Source: an uncultured Clostridia bacterium
GTDB taxonomy: Bacteria; Bacillota; Clostridia; Oscillospirales; Acutalibacteraceae
Assembly: GCA_947623765.1 (NCBI GenBank)
Contig: CANQIG010000115.1
Coordinates: 1-6,388 of the forward strand
Direction: 5' to 3'
Length of the DNA: 6,388 nucleotides
In this document: positions 1 to 6,310 of the stretch, piece after piece
How the letters are laid out: each line of letters begins with the position of its first letter
Numbering within the stretch: position 1 is the first letter of the stretch
Translations under genes and position numbers: made by a program
The notes under the pieces: model-generated
The model's input: the letters and a program-made list of their open reading frames with translations, nothing else
Told to the model about the DNA's origin: nothing
The model's database searches: none

Positions 1-1351
1 GCGCGGCGAGCGACGCGAGCAGCCCGGCGAGCACGTCGCCGCTGCCGCCGCGCGCCATGCCGGGGTTCCCCGTCGTGTTGACGCGCACGTCGCCCTTCGG
101 CTCCGCGATCACCGTCCCCGCGCCCTTGAGCACCGTGATGACGTGGTACCGCGCGGTGAATTCCTTCGCGGCCTGCAGCCGGTCCGATTGGACGGCGGCG
201 ACATCTTTTCCGGTGAGGCGCGCCATCTCGCCGGGATGCGGCGTGACGGTCACCGGGACGCGGACGTCCATGAGGCGGTCGGGCGCGGCGGCGAGGAGGT
301 TCAGCGCGTCGGCGTCGAGCACGAGCGGGCAGCGCGCGGCGCGCAGGACGGTCTCGAGGACCCTTGCGGCGTACGTCGCGGTCCCGAGGCCGCAGCCGAC
401 GACGCAGGCGTCCGCGCGGGCGAGCGCGGTCTCAAGCCGCGCTTCGAGCGTTTCGTCCGGCTCGTACAGCGTGAAGACCGCCTCCGGGATGCACGGCGCG
501 ACGACCGGGTAGAGCGCGTGCGGCACGGCGAGCTCGAGGAGCCCGACGCCGCCGCGCAGCGCCGCCCGCGCGGCCATGATGCACGCGCCGGCCATGCCGA
601 CGCTGCCGCAGATCATGAGGAGGCGGCCAAAGCTCCCCTTGTGACTGTCCCGTCTGCGCGGGGCGAAGAGCGGCTTTACGTCGCTCAGGGCGACGGAGGC
701 GGTCTCGTGGGGGAGCATCTCGAGGAACTCCCGCGGGATGCCCACGCTGCGGACCACGGTCTTCCCCGCGAACGCTGCGCCGGGATAGACGGTATGCGCG
801 GCCTTGCGCGCGGTGAACGACACGGTGTAATCGGCGCGGAAGCTCGAGGGGTCGGCCGCGCCGGTGTCGCACTCGACGCCGCTCGGCAGGTCGACCGCAA
901 AGCGCAGCGCGTGCGACGCGTTCGCGCGGCGCAGCAGCGCCGCGACGGTCTCCGGCAGCGCGCCGCGGAACCCGAAGCCGAACACCGCGTCGACGAGGAT
1001 GTCCGCCTCGTCGACGGCCTGCTCGGCGCCGCGCGCCGTGACGATCGAGATGCCCTTCGTCATCTTGTCGTACGCCTGCTTCGCGAGCGCGCCCGTCGGC
1101 GCGCCCTGCGCGAGCACGACGGTGACCTCGGCCCCGGCTTTGGAGAGCAGCCGCGCGATGACGAAGCCGTCTCCCCCATTGTTTCCCTTTCCGCCGAGGA
1201 TGACGGCGCGCTTTCCGGCGACGTCGGTCTCGGCGCAGATGAAGCGCGCGGTCTCGCCTCCAGCGTTTTCCATCAGCGTTTCCATGGACACGCCGGACTC
1301 GACGGCGAGCTCCTCGAGCCCCTTGATGTCGGCGGCGGATAAGATCAGCAT
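1..1351 (-). CDS. nnr: Bifunctional NAD(P)H-hydrate epimerase / ADP-dependent (or ATP-dependent) NAD(P)H-hydrate dehydratase, C-terminal end missing
   Basis: This cytoplasmic metabolite-repair enzyme acts on hydrated NADH and NADPH. The N-terminal YjeF_N half interconverts the R and S forms, and the C-terminal YjeF_C half dehydrates the S form using a nucleotide. I translated 450 codons by hand from the ATG at 1351-1349. YjeF_N (about residues 1-215) shows GNNGGDG at 56-62, VDAVFGFGFRG at 120-130 and AVDLPSG at 152-158. YjeF_C (from about 225) shows HKGSFGRLL at 237-245, LDADALNLL at 345-353, TPHPGEMARL at 370-379 and GGSGDVLAG at 435-443, whose Asp439 is the expected catalytic base. Fused proteins of this family are usually about 500 residues, so roughly 50 residues lie beyond the left edge. 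The start is supported by a GGAAGGAAGGAA Shine-Dalgarno tract 7 bases upstream. The gene lies 81 bases after the small membrane-protein gene on the same strand, with a hairpin between them. All key motifs are intact. Confidence 0.95.
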   Translation of the reverse strand, partial: MLILSAADIKGLEELAVESGVSMETLMENAGGETARFICAETDVAGKRAVILGGKGNNGGDGFVIARLLSKAGAEVTVVLAQGAPTGALAKQAYDKMTKGISIVTARGAEQAVDEADILVDAVFGFGFRGALPETVAALLRRANASHALRFAVDLPSGVECDTGAADPSSFRADYTVSFTARKAAHTVYPGAAFAGKTVVRSVGIPREFLEMLPHETASVALSDVKPLFAPRRRDSHKGSFGRLLMICGSVGMAGACIMAARAALRGGVGLLELAVPHALYPVVAPCIPEAVFTLYEPDETLEARLETALARADACVVGCGLGTATYAARVLETVLRAARCPLVLDADALNLLAAAPDRLMDVRVPVTVTPHPGEMARLTGKDVAAVQSDRLQAAKEFTARYHVITVLKGAGTVIAEPKGDVRVNTTGNPGMARGGSGDVLAGLLASLAA

Positions 1352-1396
1352 AAGGTCGTTCCTTCCTTCCAAAAAATACCCCTGTACACAGGAAAA

Positions 1397-1419
1397 GCGC
1401 ACGGCTGCTCGCCGTGCGC
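1397..1419 (-). terminator. Hairpin terminator after the membrane-protein gene
   Basis: A perfect 9-bp stem, GCGCACGGC (1397-1405) paired with GCCGTGCGC (1411-1419), has a 5-base loop. On the minus strand it starts 13 bases after the TGA of the membrane-protein gene and is followed by TTTTCC. The short T run suggests a moderate intrinsic terminator, so some read-through into nnr is possible. A weaker inverted repeat (CCTGT/ACAGG, 1381-1392) and a six-T run follow just downstream. Confidence 0.65.
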
Positions 1420-1432
1420 GAAGGTCCTGCGC

Positions 1433-1966
1433 TCAGTTTCTTCCGAAGATCTCAAACCGTAGGCGGCGGTCCATGAACGGCTTGATGGCCTCGATGCACC
1501 GGTCGTCCGGCGAGAACACGAGGAGCGTCGTGCCGGTCTTGCGGCTCTTCGCGATGACGTACCACGCGTCTCGCCCGTCGTCGTACTCGCTCGCGAAGAT
1601 CGTCTTGTCGACGCGGCGGTTCTTGAGGCGCTGCGCATTCTCGGGATATTTGCCCATCTCCTCGATGGCCTTCGCGTCGAACGAGGTCAGGCGCTTGCGG
1701 CTCCGGCGGTTCATGATCTTATCGACGGTGATGTCGCCGTTCGTGATGCTGTACTCGAACTCGAGGTTCCGCATGGAGATCACTTTGTACGCGCCGTAGA
1801 TCGCGCCGCAGAGCACGAGGAACGGGATCATCGGCATGACGCCAGTGAACAGCAGCCCGATGAACACGAGCACGATGCCCGCGAGCGTGACGCCCAGCGC
1901 GATCAAAAAGTCCTTCGGGCCCATTTTCTTCTTGACCATATATTCCACAAAGATGTCGTTCATCAT
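1433..1966 (-). CDS. Small two-helix membrane protein of unknown function (DUF6106-like)
   Basis: I do not know the function. Read from the ATG at 1966 the protein has 177 residues: a short N-terminal segment beginning MMNDIFVEYMVKKK, two hydrophobic helices at about 20-42 and 45-63, and a soluble basic C-terminal part of about 110 residues. That part begins EFEYSITNGDITVDKI (69-84) and is followed by an Arg/Lys cluster (NRRSRKR, 87-92). From memory this layout resembles DUF6106 proteins of Clostridia; the assignment was not checked. Both termini are probably cytoplasmic. The frame stays open up to an ATG at 2017, but the predicted transcription start (about 2001) lies downstream of that ATG, which excludes it. 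The choice is therefore ATG 1966 or the adjacent ATG 1963; a GGCGGGA ribosome-binding site 7 bases before 1966 favours the former slightly. The gene is divergent from the pheST leader. Confidence 0.8.
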   Translation of the reverse strand: MMNDIFVEYMVKKKMGPKDFLIALGVTLAGIVLVFIGLLFTGVMPMIPFLVLCGAIYGAYKVISMRNLEFEYSITNGDITVDKIMNRRSRKRLTSFDAKAIEEMGKYPENAQRLKNRRVDKTIFASEYDDGRDAWYVIAKSRKTGTTLLVFSPDDRCIEAIKPFMDRRLRFEIFGRN

Positions 1967-2007
1967 AATGCCGTCCCGCCTTTTTCTTCGGTTTCTTTTA
2001 TACGCAT

Positions 2008-2036
2008 AGTATAGCACATCCCCGGCGCAAGTTCAA
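2008..2036 (-). promoter_or_regulatory. Sigma-A-type promoter for the membrane-protein gene
   Basis: Read on the minus strand, the -35 box is TTGAAC (2036-2031), the spacer is exactly 17 bp, and the -10 box is TATACT (2013-2008), five of six to consensus. It is preceded by TGC, giving an extended -10. Transcription should begin near 2001, leaving a leader of about 35 bases before the ATG at 1966. This placement rules out the upstream ATG at 2017. Confidence 0.8.
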
Positions 2037-2108
2037 CAGAGAAAACTGTGAATTTTCTGCAAAAGCGCAAAAACGCCGGGAAAATCGCCCAAAGACGGAA
2101 GAAAAGGC

Positions 2109-2137
2109 TTGAAAAAAAGCCGCGGCTGTGCTAAAAT
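2109..2137 (+). promoter_or_regulatory. Sigma-A-type promoter for the pheST T-box transcript
   Basis: The -35 box is TTGAAA (2109-2114), the spacer is 17 bp, and the -10 box is TAAAAT (2132-2137) preceded by TGC, an extended -10. A run of seven As overlaps the -35 region. Transcription should start near A2145, which gives a leader of about 300 bases up to the terminator. It faces away from the promoter at 2008-2036; the two -35 boxes are 72 bp apart. Confidence 0.8.
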
Positions 2138-2388
2138 ATTGGCTAGTGGCGCGGTCAAGACTGCGCTCAGGCAAAAGACAAACGCAGGGAAAAAGGAAAG
2201 TACCCCGGGAGCACTGCGGACAGAGAGGACGCGCCGTCGGCTGGAAGCGCGTTCGCGCGGGACCGGGCGAAGGTTCCCTTTGGAGCGGCGGGACTCAACG
2301 GGGCGCGGCAAAGCGCGCGGCCCCCACTAGGTCCCGACGGGCGGCGCCGTTACACGCCGGAAAGGGCCGCGAAAAACGCGGTCGAATT

Positions 2389-2419
2389 TGGGTGGTACCG
2401 TGGGCATATGCCCGCCCCA
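2389..2419 (+). promoter_or_regulatory. T-box antiterminator
   Basis: Helix A1 is TGGG (2389-2392) with CCCA (2416-2419). The seven-base bulge TGGTACC (2393-2399) follows. Helix A2 is GTGGGC (2400-2405) with GCCCGC (2410-2415), closed by an ATAT loop. This is the classical T-box antiterminator fold. Its 3' half uses bases 2412-2419, which are also the 5' arm of the terminator, so the two structures exclude each other. Binding of uncharged tRNA to the bulge should stabilise this form. Confidence 0.9.
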
Positions 2420-2445
2420 TACGGCTTTGTATGGGGCGGTTTTTT
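2412..2445 (+). terminator. Regulated intrinsic terminator of the pheST T-box leader
   Basis: A perfect 11-bp stem, CCGCCCCATAC (2412-2422) with GTATGGGGCGG (2429-2439), has a GGCTTT loop and is followed directly by six Ts (2440-2445). It ends 30 bases before the pheS ATG. It should form when charged tRNA-Phe is plentiful and stop transcription before pheS. Confidence 0.95.
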
Positions 2446-2475
2446 ATGGAAGTATGTCAGGAAAGGACGCGAAAC

Positions 2476-3513
2476 ATGAACATCAGCGAAACCATTCAGG
2501 AGCTCCGGCAGCGCTTTGAAGCGGAGCTCGCCTCTGTCGAAAACCGGGACGCCGTGGAAAAGCTCCGGGTCGCGTATCTCGGGAAAAGGGGCGAGGTGAC
2601 CCAGCTCCTCGCCGGGCTCAAGTCGCTCTCCGGCGAGGAGAAAAAGGAATTCGGACAGAAGATCAACCTGCTCAAGCGCGACGTGGAGGGCCGCATCGCG
2701 GAGCACATCGAGGCCGTGAAAAAGGCCGAGGAGGAACGGCTCATCCTCGGCGCGGAGCAGTACGACGTGACGCTCCCCTCTCTGCACCCGCACACGGGCT
2801 CCTACCATCCGATCACGCTCGTGCAGCGCGAGCTCGAGGAGATCTTCTCCTCGATGGGCTTTACCGTCGAGGACTTCAAGGAGATCGTCACGGACTACGA
2901 GTGCTTCGAGGCGCTCAACATCCCGAAGCACCACCCCGCCCGCGATATGCAGGACACCTACTATCTCGACAACGGCCAGCTCCTCAAGACGCACACCTCG
3001 GCGGCGCAGAACTCGATCATGCGCAAGTACGGCGCGCCGCTCCGCGCGATCTTCCCGGGGAGATGCTTCCGCAACGAGAGCACCGACGCCTCCCACGAGA
3101 ACACCTTCTTCCAGATGGAAGGCATCATGATCGACACCGACATCTCCATCTCGAACCTCATCTACTTCATGAAGACCATGCTCTCGAAGGTCTTCAGGCA
3201 GGACGTGGAAGTGCGGCTGCGCCCGGGCTTCTTCCCGTTCGTCGAGCCGGGGTTTGAGCTCGATATCTCCTGCCACATCTGCGGCGGCAAGGGCTGCTCC
3301 ACCTGCCACGGCTCCGGCTGGATCGAGCTTTGCCCCTGCGGGATGATCCACCCGAGCGTGCTGCGCGCCGGCGGCATCGACCCGGAAAAATACACCGGGT
3401 TCGCGTTCGGCCTCGGCCTGACGCGCCTCGCGATGATGCGCTACGGCATCAAGGACATCCGGGACCTGAACAGCGGCGACCTGCGCGTGCTCTCGCAGTT
3501 CACCCACGAATGA
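2476..3513 (+). CDS. pheS: Phenylalanine--tRNA ligase alpha subunit
   Basis: This cytoplasmic catalytic subunit of the (alpha-beta)2 class II synthetase joins phenylalanine to tRNA-Phe using ATP. The 345 residues match the usual bacterial length of about 340. Residues 1-90 form the N-terminal coiled-coil arm. The catalytic core follows: motif 1 near 148-163 (NIPKHHPARDMQDTYY), motif 2 from PGRCFRNE (194-201) through DASHENTFFQMEG (204-216), and motif 3 at 308-325 (GFAFGLGLTRLAMMRYGI) with its Arg317. Four cysteines, C266, C269, C274 and C277, form a CX2CX4CX2C cluster, and C286 and C288 follow. The start at 2476 has AGGAAAGGA 8 bases upstream and lies after the T-box terminator. The frame is open farther upstream through the leader, including an ATG at 2446 on the terminator's edge, but that extension is not part of the family. 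Expression should depend on the T-box. Motif 3 has Thr316 where many homologues have Glu. Confidence 0.97.
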   Translation: MNISETIQELRQRFEAELASVENRDAVEKLRVAYLGKRGEVTQLLAGLKSLSGEEKKEFGQKINLLKRDVEGRIAEHIEAVKKAEEERLILGAEQYDVTLPSLHPHTGSYHPITLVQRELEEIFSSMGFTVEDFKEIVTDYECFEALNIPKHHPARDMQDTYYLDNGQLLKTHTSAAQNSIMRKYGAPLRAIFPGRCFRNESTDASHENTFFQMEGIMIDTDISISNLIYFMKTMLSKVFRQDVEVRLRPGFFPFVEPGFELDISCHICGGKGCSTCHGSGWIELCPCGMIHPSVLRAGGIDPEKYTGFAFGLGLTRLAMMRYGIKDIRDLNSGDLRVLSQFTHE

Positions 3514-3532
3514 GAAAAGGAGAAGGGAACCC

Positions 3533-5893
3533 ATGCTGATTTCTATGAACTGGATCAACGACTTCGTTGATCTTTCCGGGCTGGACGTGGAGAAGATCAT
3601 CCACCAGTTCACCCTTTCCACCGCCGAGGTCGAGGACGTCTACTTCATGGGCCGCGACATCGAGAACGTCGTCGCCGCGAAGATCGTCTCCGTGGAAAAG
3701 CACCCGAACTCCAAGAAGCTCCACCTGCTCAAGGTGGACGCGGGCAGCGAGACCGTCGACGTGGTCTGCGGCGCACCGAACGTCCGCGAGGGCATGACCG
3801 TCGCGCTCGTGAAGGAGGGCGGCAGCGTCGCCGGGATGAAGATCGGCGTCGCGACGCTTGCGGGCTATGAGTCCCACGGGATGTGCTGCTCCGAGAAGGA
3901 GCTGGGCATCAGCGCGGACCACTCGGGCCTTTGGGAGATCGAGGACGACATCCCGCTCGGCACGCAGCTCACGGACGTGTACGGCATCCGCGACGTCGTG
4001 TTCGAGGTGGACAACAAATCGCTGACGAACCGCCCCGACCTCTGGGGACATTACGGCATCGCGCGCGAATTTGCGGCGCTCACCGGCCGGCCGCTCAAAC
4101 CCATCGAGAAGGCCGACCTCGCGCCGTTCGCGAACCTCGCGCCGATCGATATCCAGATCGAGGACACGGAGCACTGCTACCGCTACACCGGCCTCAAGGT
4201 GCGGAACATCACGCGGAAGAAGAGCCCGGTCGATATGCGCATCCGCCTGTTCTACTGCGGGATGCGCGCGATCAACCTGCTCGCCGACCTCACGAACTAC
4301 CTCATGCTCGAAATGGGCCAGCCGATGCACGCGTTCGACTGCGCGAAGGTGGACTGCATCGAGGTGAAGCGCTTCCCGGAGACGTTCACGTTCCAGACGC
4401 TCGACGGCGCGGAGCGGAAGATCGACCCGGACACGCTGATGATCTGCTCGAAGGGCGAGCCGGTCGCGGTCGCGGGCATCATGGGCGGCCTCGCTTCCGA
4501 GATCGAGGACGACACCGACAGCCTGCTGCTCGAATCCGCGAACTTCGACGCGGTCTCGGTGCGGAAGTCCTCCACGCGCCTCGGCCTGCGCACGGACGCG
4601 TCCATGCGCTACGAGAAGACGCTCGACCCGGAGATGACGACGACCGCCATCGAGCGGTTCCTGTATCTGCTGCAGAGCCTCGACGGCGGCGTGCAGGTCA
4701 TCTCCTCCATGACGGACGTCTATGTCAAGCATTACGACAAGATCACGCTCTCCTTCGACAAGCCCTATGTCGACCGCTACACGGGCATCGAGATCAGCGA
4801 CGAACAGATCCTCAAGACGCTGCGCTCGCTCGGCTTCGGCGCAGCGCTCGAAAACGGCGTCTTCACCGTTGAAGTGCCGTCGTGGCGCGCGACGAAGGAC
4901 GTGACGATCAAGGCGGACATCATCGAGGAGATCACGCGCATCTACGGCTACGACAACTTTAAGATCACGACGACGATGAGCGCGCTGCAGCCGGTGCTCC
5001 GTTCCCGCAACAACACCGACGACCGGTTCATCAAGGACATCCTCGTCGAGCGGTTCGGCCTCTCGGAGATCCACTCCTACATCTGGAGCGACGCGAAGAA
5101 ATGCAAGGAGCTCCACATCGAGGTGGAGCCGAACATCCGCGTGATCAACGCCATGACCCCGGACACCGAGGTCCTGCGCCGGTGCATGGCCCCGACGCTC
5201 CTCGGCTCCGTTTTTGACAACCGCGCATACAGCCCGGACTTCGGCATCTTTGAGATCGGGCGCGTCATCGAGGGCGCGGACGAGGTCGGCCTCGCGAAGG
5301 AGCGCCGCCACCTCGGCGTGGCGCTGTTCAGCCGCGTCAAGAGCGAGAAGGAGCTCTATTTCGAGCTGCGCGACGTCTTCGCGGCGCTCGGCACGGCGCT
5401 TCGCCACCGGCCGTTCGAGTTCGCCGTGTGCGAGTCGGCGCACAGCTGGGAGCACCCGCGCAACACCGCGCAGATCTCGATGGACGGCGCGGTTCTCGGC
5501 CGGATGGCCGTCGCGCACCCGGCGGTGCAGCAGGCCATCGACCGGAAGGCCGCCGTCGTTGTCGGCGAGCTGGACCTCGACGCGTTGAAAGCGCTCGAGC
5601 CCGCCGTCATCCACTACGACGAGCCGTCGCGGTTCCCGGGCATCGACGTGGATCTCTCCCTCGCCGTGCCGCAGGGCGTGACGTTCCGCGACCTCTCCGC
5701 GGCGTGGCAGGAAGCGTCGCCGCTGCTCAAGGGCGTCTCGCTCGTGGACGAGTACACGGCGCTCGATATACACGGGATCACGCTGCGGCTGACCTTCGTC
5801 TCCCCCGAAAAGACGCTGGAGCGGCAGGAGGTCCTGAGCGAGGCGGAGGCCATCGTCGCGAAGCTCGAGAAGATCGGCGCTTCGAGAAGATGA
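3533..5893 (+). CDS. pheT: Phenylalanine--tRNA ligase beta subunit
   Basis: This is the partner of PheS: it binds tRNA-Phe and carries the editing site that removes mischarged tyrosine. The 786 residues are typical of bacterial PheT (about 800). Domains in order: N-terminal MLISMNWINDFVDL; the EMAP-like tRNA-binding OB fold at about 40-150 (EKHPNSKKLHLLKVD, 55-69); the B3/B4 editing module at about 210-385 (LEMGQPMHAFD 259-269, VAGIMGG 313-319); the B5 DNA-binding-like fold at about 400-475; a catalytic-like core at about 490-690; and the FDX-ACB anticodon-binding domain from SRFPGIDVDLSL (699) to the end. The start at 3533 aligns with the usual family N-terminus; an internal ATG at 3545 would remove it. 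AAGGAG lies 10 bases upstream. It begins 19 bases after the pheS stop and is clearly cotranscribed with it. No strong terminator follows it. The protein looks intact. Confidence 0.97.
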   Translation: MLISMNWINDFVDLSGLDVEKIIHQFTLSTAEVEDVYFMGRDIENVVAAKIVSVEKHPNSKKLHLLKVDAGSETVDVVCGAPNVREGMTVALVKEGGSVAGMKIGVATLAGYESHGMCCSEKELGISADHSGLWEIEDDIPLGTQLTDVYGIRDVVFEVDNKSLTNRPDLWGHYGIAREFAALTGRPLKPIEKADLAPFANLAPIDIQIEDTEHCYRYTGLKVRNITRKKSPVDMRIRLFYCGMRAINLLADLTNYLMLEMGQPMHAFDCAKVDCIEVKRFPETFTFQTLDGAERKIDPDTLMICSKGEPVAVAGIMGGLASEIEDDTDSLLLESANFDAVSVRKSSTRLGLRTDASMRYEKTLDPEMTTTAIERFLYLLQSLDGGVQVISSMTDVYVKHYDKITLSFDKPYVDRYTGIEISDEQILKTLRSLGFGAALENGVFTVEVPSWRATKDVTIKADIIEEITRIYGYDNFKITTTMSALQPVLRSRNNTDDRFIKDILVERFGLSEIHSYIWSDAKKCKELHIEVEPNIRVINAMTPDTEVLRRCMAPTLLGSVFDNRAYSPDFGIFEIGRVIEGADEVGLAKERRHLGVALFSRVKSEKELYFELRDVFAALGTALRHRPFEFAVCESAHSWEHPRNTAQISMDGAVLGRMAVAHPAVQQAIDRKAAVVVGELDLDALKALEPAVIHYDEPSRFPGIDVDLSLAVPQGVTFRDLSAAWQEASPLLKGVSLVDEYTALDIHGITLRLTFVSPEKTLERQEVLSEAEAIVAKLEKIGASRR

Positions 5894-5922
5894 GAACAAT
5901 CTGTAAAAAAAGCAAATTTTAC

Positions 5923-5951
5923 TTGCAATTTTGTTTGGTTTGCGGTATGAT
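5923..5951 (+). promoter_or_regulatory. Probable promoter for ireB
   Basis: TTGCAA (5923-5928, four of six to the -35 consensus), a 17-bp spacer and TATGAT (5946-5951, five of six to the -10 consensus) lie in an AT-rich gap after pheT. An A/T-rich stretch just upstream (5905-5920) could act as an UP element. Transcription should start near 5958, leaving a leader of about 98 bases. It suggests that ireB need not depend on pheST read-through. Confidence 0.65.
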
Positions 5952-5957
5952 GTAGTT

Positions 5958-6022
5958 GGTGAGGTTTCACCTTCGCAAATATTCCCCCGGGCCTCTGCAT
6001 AAACTGAATGCAGAGCCTCTGC
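5958..6022 (+). promoter_or_regulatory. Hairpin-rich leader of ireB, function unknown
   Basis: Three possible hairpins are visible. The first is GGTGA (5958-5962) with TCACC (5967-5971). The second, a perfect 8-bp stem, is CTCTGCAT (5993-6000) with ATGCAGAG (6008-6015) and a 7-base loop. The third is GCAGA (6010-6014) with TCTGC (6018-6022). The second and third share bases and exclude each other. GCCTCTGC occurs twice (5991-5998 and 6015-6022), so either copy can pair with the GCAGA between them. No T run follows any stem, so these are not intrinsic terminators. I do not recognise a known riboswitch here. Confidence 0.4.
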
Positions 6023-6055
6023 CAAACGCATGAAACGCAGGGAGGTGTTCCGCGT

Positions 6056-6310
6056 ATGGGCAGCTATGATGATCGCACACAGGAATTCAGCATCAATCTT
6101 CCGATGCAGTACGATATGCAGCAGGTACTGACGATCGTGTACGACGCGCTGAAGGAAAAGGGGTACAACCCCGTCAGCCAGATCGTGGGATACCTCCTCT
6201 CCGAGGACCCCACGTACATCACGACGCACAACAACGCCCGCAGCCTGATCCGCAAGATCGACCGGGACGAGCTGCTCAAGGCGATGGTGCGCACATATCT
6301 CGGCGAGTAA
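6056..6310 (+). CDS. ireB: IreB/ReoM-family regulatory phosphoprotein (UPF0297)
   Basis: This small cytoplasmic protein belongs to the family of IreB (Enterococcus) and ReoM (Listeria). Those proteins are phosphorylated by PASTA-domain Ser/Thr kinases and affect cephalosporin resistance and peptidoglycan synthesis; in Listeria the effect is through ClpCP-dependent turnover of MurA. The role here is inferred from family membership. The 84 residues are close to the usual length of about 85-90. The conserved core [20 protein letters not shown] (32-51) is followed by [12 protein letters not shown] (51-62) and [10 protein letters not shown] (65-74). Thr8 in the N-terminal tail (DDRTQEF) is the likely counterpart of the phosphorylated Thr7 of ReoM. 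The start has GGGAGGTG ending 8 bases upstream. The gene sits 162 bases after pheT with its own apparent promoter. Its last codons and stop lie inside the left arm of a 29-base inverted repeat at the window edge. Confidence 0.93.
   Translation: MGSYDDRTQEFSINLPMQYDMQQVLTIVYDALKEKGYNPVSQIVGYLLSEDPTYITTHNNARSLIRKIDRDELLKAMVRTYLGE

Larger units (their letters stand above)
2145..2445 (+). ncRNA. T-box riboswitch, tRNA-Phe responsive, pheST leader
   Basis: This leader senses charging of tRNA-Phe: uncharged tRNA pairs with the specifier codon and with the antiterminator bulge and allows read-through into pheST. Stem I carries the AGGAAAGTA GA-motif (2194-2202), a CCCGG/CCGGG helix (2204-2208 with 2263-2267), the AGAGAG motif (2222-2227) and an ACGCGC/GCGCGT apical helix (2229-2234 with 2247-2252). 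The apical loop contains GGCTGG. The specifier is TTC (2274-2276), a Phe codon, just before the typical CTTTGGAG. Stem II is GGGGC/GCCCC (2300-2304 with 2320-2324). The Stem IIA/B consensus CCGTTA is at 2347-2352. Stem III is a 7-bp hairpin with an AAAAA loop (2365-2371 with 2377-2383). The T-box core GGGTGGTACCGTGGG runs from 2390 to 2404. Within it TGGT (2393-2396) can pair with the ACCA end of tRNA-Phe, whose discriminator base is normally A. The exact 5' end is inferred from the promoter. Confidence 0.95.

Noticed and set aside
143..1342. A 399-codon plus-strand open frame opposite nnr.
   Set aside because: Same cause: Arg/Ala/Gly-rich shadow of a GC-rich gene. The minus strand encodes all the YjeF_N and YjeF_C motifs.
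1967..2017. A longer start (ATG 2017) for the small membrane protein.
   Set aside because: It lies within or upstream of the predicted -10 box and start site, so it would not be transcribed, and there is a ribosome-binding site before 1966.
2128..2475. An N-terminal extension of pheS read through the leader, or a start at ATG 2446.
   Set aside because: The stretch is the T-box and its terminator, the family N-terminus begins at 2476, and the best ribosome-binding site is placed for 2476.
5866..5891. CGAGAAGAT repeated twice at the end of pheT, suggesting a frame-shifting duplication.
   Set aside because: The protein still ends with a normal-length FDX-ACB domain, so there is no sign of a disrupted C-terminus; the repeat is short and fits GAG/AAG-rich codon use.
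5903..5922. GTAAAA/TTTTAC inverted repeat after pheT as a terminator.
   Set aside because: Only six A-T-rich pairs, no T run after it, and it abuts a probable promoter; it is better read as AT-rich upstream DNA.
3500..6229. A 909-codon open frame on the minus strand, antisense to pheT and most of ireB.
   Set aside because: It is a by-product of strong G/C bias at third codon positions in pheT. The translation is a low-complexity mix of Arg, Asp, Val, His, Leu and Glu with no recognisable domain, whereas pheT on the other strand is intact and unmistakable.
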